Positions 15,731 to 24,084 of a stretch of 64,000 bases of DNA are shown one piece after another (the first letter of the stretch is position 1; the number at the start of each line of letters is the position of its first letter). Where the stretch lies: the NCBI GenBank assembly GCA_963800235.1, contig CAWDAD010000003.1, positions 310,001 to 374,000 of the forward strand. Reading direction: 5' to 3'. Made by a program: the position numbers and the translations under genes. This stretch comes from CAVVNP01 sp963800235. Its GTDB lineage: Bacteria; Actinomycetota; Acidimicrobiia; Acidimicrobiales; Iamiaceae. Below the pieces are notes generated by a model. It was not told the DNA's origin, ran no database searches, and saw nothing but the letters and a program-made list of their open reading frames with translations.

Positions 15731-17088
15731 TCAGCGTCGGCGGACCGAGGTCCCCTCCGGCCCGTCCTCGACCACCCAGCCCTGCGCGACCAGCTCGTCG
15801 CGCAGCCGGTCCGAGGTTGACCAGTCCTTCGCCGCCCGAGCGGCGTCACGCCGGGCGACCAGCTCGGCCACCTCGGGCGGCAGGTCGTCGCCGACCCCTC
15901 CCTCGACGACCAGCCCGACCGCCCCGGTCAGGTCGAGCACGGCGGCCGCCAGCGGGGCGGCGGCATCGACGTCGTCGGCGTCGAGGGCGGCGTTGGCCCG
16001 GCGCACGGCGTCGAACACCAGCGCCGTCGCCGCCGGGGTGTTCAGGTCGTCGTCCATCAGCTCGCGGAAGCGGGCCACCACCTCGGGGTCGGGGTCGGCG
16101 GCCGGCAGGGCTGCCGCCCGGCGGGCGAAGGCGTCGAGCCGCTGCAGCGCGGCGGTGGCGTCGGCGACGCTGGTGCGGGTCACCTCGACCGGCGACCGGT
16201 AGTGGGCCCGCAGGACGAGCAGCCGGTAGGCGCGCGGGTCGGTCGCAGTGATCAGCTCGCGCAGGGTCGTGAAGTTGCCGAGCGACTTCGACATCTTCTC
16301 GCCGCTCGACCTCGACGAAGCCGTTGTGCACCCAGTGGCGCGGCGAAGCGCCGCCCGTCGGCCACCGCCTGGGCCCGCTCGTTCTCGTGGTGGGGGAAGC
16401 GCAGGTCGTGACCGCCGCCGTGCAGGTCGAAGCCCTCGCCCAGCAGGTCGAGCGACATGACCACGCACTCGGTGTGCCACCCCGGTCGGCCGTCGCCCCA
16501 CGGCGAGGGCCACGACGGCTCGCCGGGCTTGGCCTTCTTCCAGAGGGCGAAGTCGACCGGGCTGCGCTTCTCCTCCGACGCCTCCACCCGGGCCCCGGCC
16601 TCCAGCGACTCGAGCGACTGGCGGGCCAGCAGCCCGTAGCCGTCGACCCGGGAGGCGTCGAAGTAGACGCCGTCGCTCGTCTCGTAGCCGACGCCGGCGT
16701 CGACCAGCCGGCCGATCAGCTCGACCATCTGCTCCACGTAGGCGGTGGCGTGGGGCACGTGGGTCGGCCGCTTCACGCCGATGGCGTCCATGTCGGTCCA
16801 CCACTCGCCCTCGAACTCGACGGCCACCTCGGCCGGGTCCTGGCCGGCGCTGCGGCCCTTCTCGATGATGTTGTCGTCGATGTCGGTGATGTTCGAGACG
16901 TAGGTGACCTCGAAGCCGGACCACTCCAGGTACCGGCGCAGCACGTCGAACACCAGCGAGAACCGGCCGTGGCCGAGGTGCGCCGGGCCGTAGACGGTGG
17001 GCCCGCACACGTACATCGACACCCGTCCCGGCGTGGCCGGCTCGAAGGGCACCACGGCCCCCTGGGCGGTGTCGTGCAGGCGGAGCAT
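15731..17088 (-). CDS. cysS: Cysteinyl-tRNA synthetase, broken by two single-base insertions
   Basis: Class I synthetase charging tRNA-Cys. The first frame holds YVCGPTVYGPAHLGH (HIGH signature), NITDIDDNIIEKG, GWHTECVVMS and GGGHDLRFPHHENE (zinc and active-site regions). Near 16341 the frame shifts, 12 residues (HWVHNGFVEVE region) follow in a second frame, and near 16304 it shifts again into GEKMSKSLGNFTTLRE (KMSKS loop) and the normal C-terminus. Removing one base at about 16341 and one at about 16304 restores a 451-residue enzyme of normal length. Because the gene is essential in most bacteria, sequencing error is the simplest explanation. The ATG at 17088 is preceded by TACCGT seven bases upstream. 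An MshC-type paralogue is less likely given the C-terminus. Confidence 0.85.
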
Positions 17089-17101
17089 CGGGCCGACGGT
17101 A
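17089..17101 (-). promoter_or_regulatory. Leaderless -10 before cysS
   Basis: TACCGT on the minus strand ends seven bases before the ATG, leaving no room for a ribosome site. Confidence 0.55.
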
Positions 17102-17197
17102 GTGGTCGCCCCCGGACCGCCCGGCGTCCGTTCCGCCCGTCGTGGCAGGGAGCAGGGCGACGGAGGAACGGGTTCGGGACGCCTGCACACCGGCCGG

Positions 17198-17209
17198 TAC
17201 CGTCGGGCC
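17198..17209 (+). promoter_or_regulatory. Leaderless -10 before valS
   Basis: TACCGT (17198-17203) ends six bases before the valS ATG. The divergent cysS gene has the same hexamer at nearly the same distance. Confidence 0.55.
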
Positions 17210-19822
17210 ATGAGCGACGCGGTCCGACGCCGGGAGGTCCCCGACAAGCCGAGCCTCGAGGGCCTCGAGGCCCGGTGGAGCGAGCGTTGGGAGGCCGACC
17301 AGACCTACGCCTTCGACCGCACCGCCGAGCGGGCCGACGTCTACTCCATCGACACGCCGCCGCCCACGGCCTCGGGCTCGCTGCACGTCGGCCACGTGTT
17401 CAGCTACACCCACACCGACACCGTGGCCCGCTACCAGCGCATGCGCGGCAAGGCCGTCTTCTACCCGATGGGCTGGGACGACAACGGCCTGCCCACCGAG
17501 CGCCGGGTGCAGAACTACTACGGCGTCCGCTGCGACCCCTCGCTCCCCTACGACCCCGACTTCGAGCCGCCGGGCGAGGCCGGCTCGGCCAAGCGGGAGG
17601 TCGCCTGCTCGCGCCCCAACTTCGTCGAGCTGTGCGAGCGGCTGACCGCCATCGACGAGGTGGCCTTCGAGGACGTGTTCCGCCGGCTCGGCCTCTCGGT
17701 CGACTGGTCGACCACCTACGCCACCATCGACGCCACCAGCCGGGCCACCTGCCAGCAGGCCTTCCTGCGCAACCTCCGCCGGGGCGAGGCCTACCAGGCC
17801 GAGGCGCCGACGCTCTGGGACGTCACCTACGGCACCGCCGTGGCCCAGGCCGAGATGGAGGACCGCGACCAGCCCGGCGCCTACCACCGGGTCGCCTTCC
17901 ACCGCCCCGACGGCGGCGCCGTGCACATCGAGACCACCCGCCCCGAGCTGCTGGCCGCCTGCGTGGCCCTGGTCGCCCACCCCGACGACGAGCGCTACCA
18001 GCCGCTGTTCGGCTCGTCGGTCACCACGCCGGTGTTCGGCGTCGAGGTGCCGGTCGTGGCCCACCACCTGGCCGAGCCCGACAAGGGGTCCGGCATCGCC
18101 ATGATCTGCACCTTCGGCGACGTCACCGACGTCACCTGGTGGCGCGAGCTGCAGCTGCCGACCCGCAACATCCTCGGGCGCGACGGCCGGGTGCTGGCCG
18201 AGCCCCCGGACGCCATCGCCGCGGGGCCCGGGCCGGCCCGCGACGCCTACGCCACCCTGGTCGGCAAGACGGTCTTCTCGGCCCGCAAGCAGATGGTCGA
18301 GCTGCTGGTCGAGTCGGGCGACCTCGACGGCGAGCCCAGCCCCATCACCCACCCGGTGAAGTTCTACGAGAAGGGCGACAAGCCGCTCGAGATCGTCACC
18401 AGCCGCCAGTGGTACATCCGCAACGGCGGCCGGGACGCCGACCTGCGGTCCGCCCTCATCGAGCGGGGCGACGAGGTGAGGTGGCACCCGGCGTTCATGC
18501 AGGCCCGGTACACCGACTGGGTCAACGGGCTGAACGGCGACTGGCTCGTCAGCCGCCAGCGCTACTTCGGTCCGCCCCTCCCGGTCTGGTACCGCCTCGA
18601 CGGCGCCGGCGATCCGGTCCACGACGAGCCGCTGCTGGCCGACGAGGCCGACCTGCCCGTCGATCCCTCGACCGACTGCCCGCCCGGCTACGACCCCTCG
18701 CAGCGGGGCCGGCCCGGTGGCTTCGTCGGCGACCCCGACGTGTTGGACACCTGGGCCACCTCCTCGCTGACCCCCCAGATCGCCACCGGCTGGCGGTCGG
18801 ATCCCGACCTGTTCGCCCGCACCTTCCCCATGGACCTGCGCCCGCAGGCCCACGACATCATCCGCACCTGGCTGTTCTCCACCATCGTGCGGGCCCACTT
18901 CGAGCACCACGAGGTGCCGTGGTCGAACGCGGCCCTGTCGGGCTGGATCCTCGACCCCGACCGCAAGAAGATGTCGAAGTCGAAGGGCAACGTGGTCGTG
19001 CCCATCGACCTGCTCGAGAAGCACGGCTCCGATGCGGTGCGCTACTGGGCGGTCTCGGGGGCGCCGGGGACCGACACCGCCTTCGACGAGGGCCAGATGA
19101 AGGTCGGGCGCCGGCTGGCCATCAAGCTGCTCAACGCCTCGAAGTTCGTGCTCACCCTGGGCGCCGAGACCGATGGGAGCGCCGAGCCGGACGACGGCGA
19201 GACCGCCTCGGCGGCACCGACCACCGGGCCGGTCGTCGAGCCGCTCGACCGGGCCATGCTCGCCCAGCTGGCCGACGTGGTCGACGCCGCCACCGCCGCC
19301 TTCGACGACTACGACTACACCCGGGCGCTCGAGCGCACCGAGACGTTCTTCTGGACCTTCTGCGACGACTACCTCGAGCTGGTCAAGAGCCGCGCCCGGG
19401 GCACCGGCCCGGCGGGGGGGTCGGCCCGGGCCGCGCTCGAGTCGGCGCTGTCGACGCTGCTGCGGTTGTTCGCGCCGTCCCTGCCCTTCGTCACCGAGGA
19501 GGTCTGGTCCTGGTGGCGGGACGGCTCGGTCCACCGTCAGGCGTGGCCGACCGCCGCCGAGCTGCGCGACGCCGCCGGCGCCGACGCCGACCCGGCGGTG
19601 CTCGACGTGGCCGGCGAGGTGCTCACCGCCATCCGCCGGGCCAAGTCCGACGCCAAGGTGTCGATGCGCACCGAGGTCGCCGCCGTCACCGTCACCGACA
19701 CCGCCGAGCGGCTGGCCCTGCTCGACGGGGCGGCGGGTGACGTGCGCGACGCCGGCAAGGTCGACCGGTGGACGACCGCCGAGGGACCGACCGCCGTCGA
19801 CTGCGTGCTGGCGACGAGCTGA
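17210..19822 (+). CDS. valS: Valyl-tRNA synthetase
   Basis: A class I synthetase of 870 residues that charges tRNA-Val and edits threonine. The HIGH signature is in TASGSLHVGHVFSYTHTD, followed by YPMGWDDNGLPTERR, the editing domain (HIETTRPELLAACVALVAHPDD), WYIRNGG and DWLVSRQRYFGPPLPVW blocks, the KMSKS loop in DRKKMSKSKGN, and an anticodon-binding helical domain. The start at 17210 is set by the TACCGT hexamer and by the family N-terminus (KPSLEGLEARWSERWE); the open frame upstream is not homologous. A terminator-like hairpin follows the stop. Confidence 0.95.
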   Translation: MSDAVRRREVPDKPSLEGLEARWSERWEADQTYAFDRTAERADVYSIDTPPPTASGSLHVGHVFSYTHTDTVARYQRMRGKAVFYPMGWDDNGLPTERRVQNYYGVRCDPSLPYDPDFEPPGEAGSAKREVACSRPNFVELCERLTAIDEVAFEDVFRRLGLSVDWSTTYATIDATSRATCQQAFLRNLRRGEAYQAEAPTLWDVTYGTAVAQAEMEDRDQPGAYHRVAFHRPDGGAVHIETTRPELLAACVALVAHPDDERYQPLFGSSVTTPVFGVEVPVVAHHLAEPDKGSGIAMICTFGDVTDVTWWRELQLPTRNILGRDGRVLAEPPDAIAAGPGPARDAYATLVGKTVFSARKQMVELLVESGDLDGEPSPITHPVKFYEKGDKPLEIVTSRQWYIRNGGRDADLRSALIERGDEVRWHPAFMQARYTDWVNGLNGDWLVSRQRYFGPPLPVWYRLDGAGDPVHDEPLLADEADLPVDPSTDCPPGYDPSQRGRPGGFVGDPDVLDTWATSSLTPQIATGWRSDPDLFARTFPMDLRPQAHDIIRTWLFSTIVRAHFEHHEVPWSNAALSGWILDPDRKKMSKSKGNVVVPIDLLEKHGSDAVRYWAVSGAPGTDTAFDEGQMKVGRRLAIKLLNASKFVLTLGAETDGSAEPDDGETASAAPTTGPVVEPLDRAMLAQLADVVDAATAAFDDYDYTRALERTETFFWTFCDDYLELVKSRARGTGPAGGSARAALESALSTLLRLFAPSLPFVTEEVWSWWRDGSVHRQAWPTAAELRDAAGADADPAVLDVAGEVLTAIRRAKSDAKVSMRTEVAAVTVTDTAERLALLDGAAGDVRDAGKVDRWTTAEGPTAVDCVLATS

Positions 19823-19862
19823 TCGTCGTCGGCGCCCGGCCGACGCGCCCAGGCCGTCCGGG

Positions 19863-19882
19863 CCGTCCGAGGCCCCGGACGG
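19863..19882. terminator. Hairpin between valS and a convergent gene
   Basis: CCGTCCG (19863-19869) and CGGACGG (19876-19882) form a 7-bp G/C stem with a six-base loop. There is no U-tract, which is usual for this group. Confidence 0.5.
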
Positions 19883-19891
19883 CGGCGCGGC

Positions 19892-20194
19892 TCAGATGCC
19901 GGTGCCGAGCACGACCACCAGGATCACGCCGATCACCAGCCCGACGACGAGCGGCGCCAGCACCCAGGTCGGCGACTCGACCGGGTGCTCGGCCACGTCG
20001 TGGGCGTCGTGGGCGGCGTGGTGCTCCTCCTCGACGACGACCGCGGCCAGGCCGGGCTCGTCCTCGAGGTGCTCGCCCTCGATGGAGGGGTGGGGCGCGG
20101 TGGCGTCGTCCTCGGTGGCCGGATCGTGGGCGGTCGGGTCCTCGAGGACCTCGGCGTCGGGGTCGTGGAGATCGGGGTGGTGACCGCTGGCCAT
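19892..20194 (-). CDS. Acidic, His-rich tail-anchored hypothetical protein
   Basis: A 100-residue protein with an Asp/Glu/His-rich N-terminal region (HHPDLHDPDAEVLEDP, EEEHHAAHDAHDVAEH) and a single hydrophobic helix at the extreme C-terminus (about residues 77-98). It would sit in the membrane with the charged part on one face, and the histidines might bind metal; that is speculation. TAGCGT lies six bases before the ATG, so it is probably expressed as a leaderless transcript. I recognise no family. It lies just 3' of the MscS gene on the same strand. Confidence 0.6.
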   Translation of the reverse strand: MASGHHPDLHDPDAEVLEDPTAHDPATEDDATAPHPSIEGEHLEDEPGLAAVVVEEEHHAAHDAHDVAEHPVESPTWVLAPLVVGLVIGVILVVVLGTGI

Positions 20195-20206
20195 GCCCCG
20201 ACGCTA
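20195..20206 (-). promoter_or_regulatory. Leaderless -10 before the His-rich small protein
   Basis: TAGCGT on the minus strand (20206-20201) ends six bases before the ATG. It overlaps the stop of the MscS gene. Confidence 0.5.
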
Positions 20207-21298
20207 CTTCGGCGTCGGCCCTGCGCTCGAAGACGAGCCGGCCGCGTCCTTGGCGTCGGCTGCCGCCTGCTCGGCCTGGGCGACGGCCCGGTCGTGGCGG
20301 ATGTAGAGGTTGCTCGTCGACCCCGGCAGCTCGACGCCCTCCTCGGCGAGCGCGGTGATCAACCGGGCCCGCAGGCGGCGCATCACGACCCACTGGCCGC
20401 CGGGGGTGGTCTTCACCACCAGCCGCTCGGTGATGCCCTCGAGCCCGACGTCCTCGACGCCCCACACCTCCGGCGGCTCGAGCACGTGGGGGGCGATGTC
20501 GGGCTCGGCGCACACCTCGCCGGCCACCCGCTTGATGGTCGCCTCGGCCACGGCGACGTCGGCGGTGACCGGCAGGATCAGGTCGAGCAGGGCCCGGGCC
20601 CACTGCTGGGACTTGTTGCCGACCTTGCGCACCTCGCCGTTCGGGATGTGCCAGACCGTGCCGTTCACGTCACGCATCCGGGTGGTGCGCAGGGAGATCT
20701 CCTCGACCGTGCCGGACGTGCCGGTGACCTCGATGATGTCGCCCACGCCGTACTGGTCCTCCACCAGGATGAAGATGCCGGAGAGGAAGTCGCGGACCAG
20801 GCTCTGGGCGCCGAAGCCGAGGGCCACGCCGGCGATGCCGGCCCCGGCGACGAGGGGGCCGAGCTGCAGGCCCAGCGTGCCCATGATGTAGATGGCGGCG
20901 AAGGTGTAGATGATCACCGTGGCCAGGCTCTTCAGCACGGCCACGAGGGTCTTGGCCCGGGCGTCGGCCCGCAGGCTGATCTCGCCGGTGGGCATCAGAA
21001 CCGCCGGAGCCTTGGCGGCGATCGATCGGAGCCTCCCGCCCTGGGCCGAGGTCGTGAGCCGGGCGGCGAACCGCCGGATCAGCCGGCGCACGAGTCGGTT
21101 CAGCAGGTAGGCGACCACCACGATGAGCAGGATCTTCAGCGGCTTGGAGACGATGAAGTCGACGGCGCGGGCCCAGCCGACGCTCTCGGTCTGCTCCAGG
21201 GTCCAGCGGCAGACGTCGGACGGCTTGGCCCCGCAGGCGCGGAGCAGCTCGGCGGGATCGGGGGCCTTGGCCACGAAGGTGGGCAGCGAGCTGGACAC
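20204..21298 (-). CDS. MscS-family mechanosensitive channel
   Basis: A 364-residue small-conductance channel that releases solutes on hypo-osmotic shock. Helices lie at about residues 48-72 and 120-150, and the pore helix and gate region read AGIAGVALGFGAQSLVRDF, the MscS signature, followed by the beta domain (VEDQYGVGDIIEVTGTSGTVEEISLRTT region) and a C-terminal vestibule. The start GTG at 21298 is chosen for the AAAGGA nine bases upstream; the much longer open frame upstream is not homologous. The J-domain gene lies just upstream on the same strand. Confidence 0.92.
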   Translation of the reverse strand: MSSSLPTFVAKAPDPAELLRACGAKPSDVCRWTLEQTESVGWARAVDFIVSKPLKILLIVVVAYLLNRLVRRLIRRFAARLTTSAQGGRLRSIAAKAPAVLMPTGEISLRADARAKTLVAVLKSLATVIIYTFAAIYIMGTLGLQLGPLVAGAGIAGVALGFGAQSLVRDFLSGIFILVEDQYGVGDIIEVTGTSGTVEEISLRTTRMRDVNGTVWHIPNGEVRKVGNKSQQWARALLDLILPVTADVAVAEATIKRVAGEVCAEPDIAPHVLEPPEVWGVEDVGLEGITERLVVKTTPGGQWVVMRRLRARLITALAEEGVELPGSTSNLYIRHDRAVAQAEQAAADAKDAAGSSSSAGPTPK

Positions 21299-21336
21299 GG
21301 CGACGGGTCCTTTCGCGAGGGGTGGGAGCGGGAGGG

Positions 21337-21627
21337 TCAGATGACGCGCGGATGGCGGTGGCGTCGATCCAGGCCGTCGCGCACCACCCGGAGCACCGAC
21401 CGCCGCCGCACGATGACGACCGGCGCCGGCCGGGACGGGCGCGAGGTCGCGGCCGTCGGCCCGGAGCGGAGCAGGTCCCGCGCCTGCACCGCCCGCTGGA
21501 AGTCGGCCGGGTCGCCGCCGTGGTCGGGGTGGGCCCGCACCGCGAACGCCCGGAAGGCCCGCTCGACGTCGGCGACGGAGGAACCCGGCGCGACCCCGAG
21601 GATCCGGCGGGCGGCGGCGAGGTCCAT
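21337..21627 (-). CDS. Small J-domain protein
   Basis: A 96-residue protein whose first 55 residues are a J-domain: LAAARRILGVAPGSSVADVERAFRAF, then the HPD tripeptide in RAHPDHGGDP and the closing helix FQRAVQARDLL. J-domains stimulate Hsp70 ATPase. The short Arg-rich C-terminus (VIVRRRSVLRVVRDG) has no zinc fingers or client-binding domain, so it is a DnaJ-like co-chaperone or adaptor, not DnaJ itself. TAGCGT lies nine bases before the ATG. Confidence 0.85.
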   Translation of the reverse strand: MDLAAARRILGVAPGSSVADVERAFRAFAVRAHPDHGGDPADFQRAVQARDLLRSGPTAATSRPSRPAPVVIVRRRSVLRVVRDGLDRRHRHPRVI

Positions 21628-21642
21628 GCGGGGCCGACGCTA
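21628..21642 (-). promoter_or_regulatory. Leaderless -10 before the J-domain gene
   Basis: TAGCGT on the minus strand (21642-21637) ends nine bases before the ATG. Confidence 0.45.
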
Positions 21643-21883
21643 ACGGCCGACGCCGGTCGGGTCGACGACCCCGTGGCGGGCGGCACGTGGGATCGCGGGG
21701 GCGGCCGTCGTGCCCGGCATCGGCGGCGCGCCTCGCGATGCGGGGTTCCGGCGCCCGCCCCCATCGACCCCGCCGGCGGGTGGGTCGCGTACTGTCCGAG
21801 TGGACCACGCACGTGCACCTCCGGCGGCTCCCTGCGACCCCGCCGGCGGACCAGAACCGGCCCCGGACCCGTGGAGGCCAGCC

Positions 21884-22069
21884 ATGTTCACCCCCCGCTT
21901 CACCATGATCGTCGGGCTGATCGTCGGGGCCGTCTGGGCCCTGACCGACGCCACCGGAGCGCTGACCACGGCGGCCATGGGCGCGGTCGGGCTGCTGATC
22001 GGGCTGGTCATCACCCAGGGCCTGGACCTGAGCGAGCTGACCGGCCGGCGCGACCGGGACGAGGAGTGA
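21884..22069 (+). CDS. DUF2273-like small membrane protein
   Basis: A 61-residue protein with two hydrophobic segments (TMIVGLIVGAVWALTD and GAVGLLIGLVITQG) and a charged tail, matching small DUF2273 membrane proteins that accompany Asp23/Gls24 genes. The ATG follows GGAGG. It opens the alkaline-shock cluster, with the Asp23 gene 100 bp downstream. Its role is unknown; the pairing suggests a membrane partner of Asp23. Confidence 0.75.
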   Translation: MFTPRFTMIVGLIVGAVWALTDATGALTTAAMGAVGLLIGLVITQGLDLSELTGRRDRDEE

Positions 22070-22169
22070 CCCGCCCGCCCCGCAGCCGATCGGCCGGCCC
22101 CCGCCGCACCCACGCCCGGCACGAGCCACCCCGAACCGGCAACCCCCCTCACCAGCCAAGGAGATCCCC

Positions 22170-22601
22170 GTGAGCGACATCACCAAGGACACGGGCCGCG
22201 ACGCCATCGCGAGCCTCGAGACCGAGAAGGGCACCACCTCGATCGCCGAGTCGGTGGTGGCCAAGATCGCCGCCATGGCGGCTCGGGAGGTCGACGGCGT
22301 CGACAGCCTCGGCGGCGTCCTCTCCGGGGCGTTGGCCAGCGTGGTCGGCCGCATCCGCGGCGACGAGCACAAGACCGCCGGTGTCGGCGTCGAGGTCGGC
22401 ACCAAGCAGGCCGCCGTCGACCTCTCCATCACCGTCACCTACCCGGCCAGCATCCCCCAGGTGGCCGAGAACGTCCGTCAGAACGTCATCAGCCGCATCG
22501 AGAGCATGACCGGCCTCGAGGTCGTGGAGGTCAACGTGGCGGTGGCCGACCTGGCCTTCGAAGGCGGCGAGGACACCACCACCACCGGGCGCGTCGAGTA
22601 G
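22170..22601 (+). CDS. Asp23/Gls24 family envelope stress protein
   Basis: A 143-residue protein with the Asp23 core: TTSIAESVVAKIAAMAAREVDGV, VGVEVGTKQAAVDLSITVTYP and IPQVAENVRQNVISRIESMTGLEVVEVNV. In Firmicutes Asp23 is abundant, lies under the membrane and is anchored by AmaP; loss triggers envelope stress. The GTG at 22170 follows AAGGAG. It is followed at close spacing by a second Asp23-like gene and two AmaP/DUF6286-type genes, an operon. Confidence 0.9.
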   Translation: MSDITKDTGRDAIASLETEKGTTSIAESVVAKIAAMAAREVDGVDSLGGVLSGALASVVGRIRGDEHKTAGVGVEVGTKQAAVDLSITVTYPASIPQVAENVRQNVISRIESMTGLEVVEVNVAVADLAFEGGEDTTTTGRVE

Positions 22602-22611
22602 CCCGCCGCCG

Positions 22612-22929
22612 ATGGCCAGCGCGTTCGAGGTGGCGACCTCGGCCGCCGAGGCGGCCGACGGGGTTCCCGGCGTCGTCGACCGCGACGCCGGGACCCTCAA
22701 CGCGTACTCGACCTACGGCGACGGCCGGCGCTGCGGCGGCGTGACGGTGCGCAGCGGACCCGACGGCGTCGTCGTCGGGGTGCGGGTGATCGCCGCCTTC
22801 GGGTCGATGCTGCCCGACCTGGCCGCCGGCATCCGGGCGGCGGTCACCGACGCCGTCGCCCCCTCGCTCGACGGCCGGGCGCTGACCGTCGACGTCCACA
22901 TCACCGACCTGGCGCCGTCGCCGACCTGA
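22612..22929 (+). CDS. Second, shorter Asp23-like protein
   Basis: A 105-residue protein with a reduced form of the same fold: an N-terminal helix (AFEVATSAAEAADGVPGVVD), then VVVGVRVIAAFGSMLPDLAAGIRAAVTDAV and a final strand (LTVDVHITDLAP). It starts ten bases after the preceding stop and has the position of an Asp23 paralogue in actinobacterial clusters. It probably binds the first Asp23 or the AmaP proteins. Confidence 0.7.
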   Translation: MASAFEVATSAAEAADGVPGVVDRDAGTLNAYSTYGDGRRCGGVTVRSGPDGVVVGVRVIAAFGSMLPDLAAGIRAAVTDAVAPSLDGRALTVDVHITDLAPSPT

Positions 22930-22939
22930 CCGCCGATCC

Positions 22940-23479
22940 GTGCGCGCCGCCAACCGCCTCCTCGGCCTCGTCGCCGCCCTCGCCCTGGCCGGGCTCGGGG
23001 TGGTCGTGGCGATCGAGACGATCCTGCTCGCCACCGGTCGGGACCCGTGGCTGATCCCCCGCGACCGGTGGAACGCCAACCTGCCGGCGGTGCGCTGGGA
23101 GGACGGCTGGGTCACCGCCACCTGCATCGTCCTGGCCGGCGTCGGCGCCGTGCTGCTGGTCGCCGAGCTGCTGCCGAAGCCGCCCCTGCGGCTGGCGGTG
23201 GGGAACACCGTCGAGGGGCGTGAGGTGTCGATGTCCCGGCGGGGCCTCGAGGGCCAGCTCACCCGGCTGGCCGACCGCGACCCGGAGGTGCTGGCGCCGA
23301 CGGTCAAGGTCACCCGGCGCGCCGCCAAGTTGCGGGCCGGCTTCCCGACCCACGCCGACCCGTCCTCGGTGGGGGCCCGGCTCCGCACCATGGTCACCGA
23401 GCGGCTCGACGCCGTCCACCTCGAGCAGCCGCTCCGGGTCGAGGTCCGGCTGCGCCCGGCCCGGCGGCGGGTCAGCTAG
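22940..23479 (+). CDS. DUF6286-type membrane protein of the Asp23 cluster
   Basis: A 179-residue protein with two membrane helices (about residues 7-28 and 60-80), then a cytoplasmic domain ending in an Asp23-like strand pattern (LEQPLRVEVRLRPARRR). The GTG start lies ten bases beyond the previous stop. It resembles proteins annotated DUF6286 that sit beside AmaP in Actinobacteria and probably anchors an Asp23 protein at the membrane. Confidence 0.7.
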   Translation: MRAANRLLGLVAALALAGLGVVVAIETILLATGRDPWLIPRDRWNANLPAVRWEDGWVTATCIVLAGVGAVLLVAELLPKPPLRLAVGNTVEGREVSMSRRGLEGQLTRLADRDPEVLAPTVKVTRRAAKLRAGFPTHADPSSVGARLRTMVTERLDAVHLEQPLRVEVRLRPARRRVS

Positions 23480-23481
23480 CC

Positions 23482-24051
23482 GTGCTCGTCCACCGGCTCA
23501 ACCGGGTCGTGCTCACCCTGCTCGGCCTCGTCCTGACCGCGGCGGGCGTCGTCGGGCTGCTCGCCCGCAACCACTCGCTCGACCTCGCCGAGCCCGGCAC
23601 CTACTACCGGCGGCTGCACCGCAACGCCGTCGACCACAGCGACGTGTGGCGCTACGCGGTGGTGGGCGGCGCCGCGGTGCTGGCCCTGGTGGCGGTGTTC
23701 TGGTTCTGGCGCCAGCTCCGGCCCCGCAGCGACGGCCGCATCGGCTCCACGCTCATGCGCCGCACCCAGCGGGGCCGCACGTCGGTCGAGCCGGTGGCGC
23801 TGGCCCGGGTGGTGGCCCAGGACCTGCGCCTGGTCCCGGGTGTGAGCGCGGCCAAGGTGCGCATGGTCACCCTCAGCAACCGGCCCGAGCTGGTGGCCAC
23901 CGTGTCGATCCGAGACGACGCCGATCCCGACGAGGTCCGGGCGGGGGCCGAGGGCCCGTTCGGCCGGCTCTGCCTGGCCCTCGACGTGCCGGCGGTCGAG
24001 GTCGACCTGCGGCTGCGCCCCACCGACGAGGTGGCCGCCCGGGTGATCTGA
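23482..24051 (+). CDS. AmaP-like alkaline shock membrane anchor
   Basis: A 189-residue protein starting VHRLNRVVLTLLGLVLTAAG after the first two residues, with a second helix near residues 53-75 and a cytoplasmic domain of alternating strands and helices like AmaP (DLRLVPGVSAAKVRMVTLS, VEVDLRLRPTDEV). AmaP recruits Asp23 to the membrane in Staphylococcus. The GTG lies two bases after the preceding stop, closing the operon; a convergent esterase gene follows. Confidence 0.75.
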   Translation: MLVHRLNRVVLTLLGLVLTAAGVVGLLARNHSLDLAEPGTYYRRLHRNAVDHSDVWRYAVVGGAAVLALVAVFWFWRQLRPRSDGRIGSTLMRRTQRGRTSVEPVALARVVAQDLRLVPGVSAAKVRMVTLSNRPELVATVSIRDDADPDEVRAGAEGPFGRLCLALDVPAVEVDLRLRPTDEVAARVI

Positions 24052-24084
24052 CCGGGCCGAGCCCGAGGCGACCGGTGGCGCCGC

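Noticed and set aside
15731..19534. A 1267-codon minus frame joined to the cysS C-terminus
   Set aside because: Only its last part is cysS (after the frameshift); the rest is antisense to valS.
16324..19740. Long Arg/Pro-rich frame overlapping valS
   Set aside because: Out-of-frame reading of valS.
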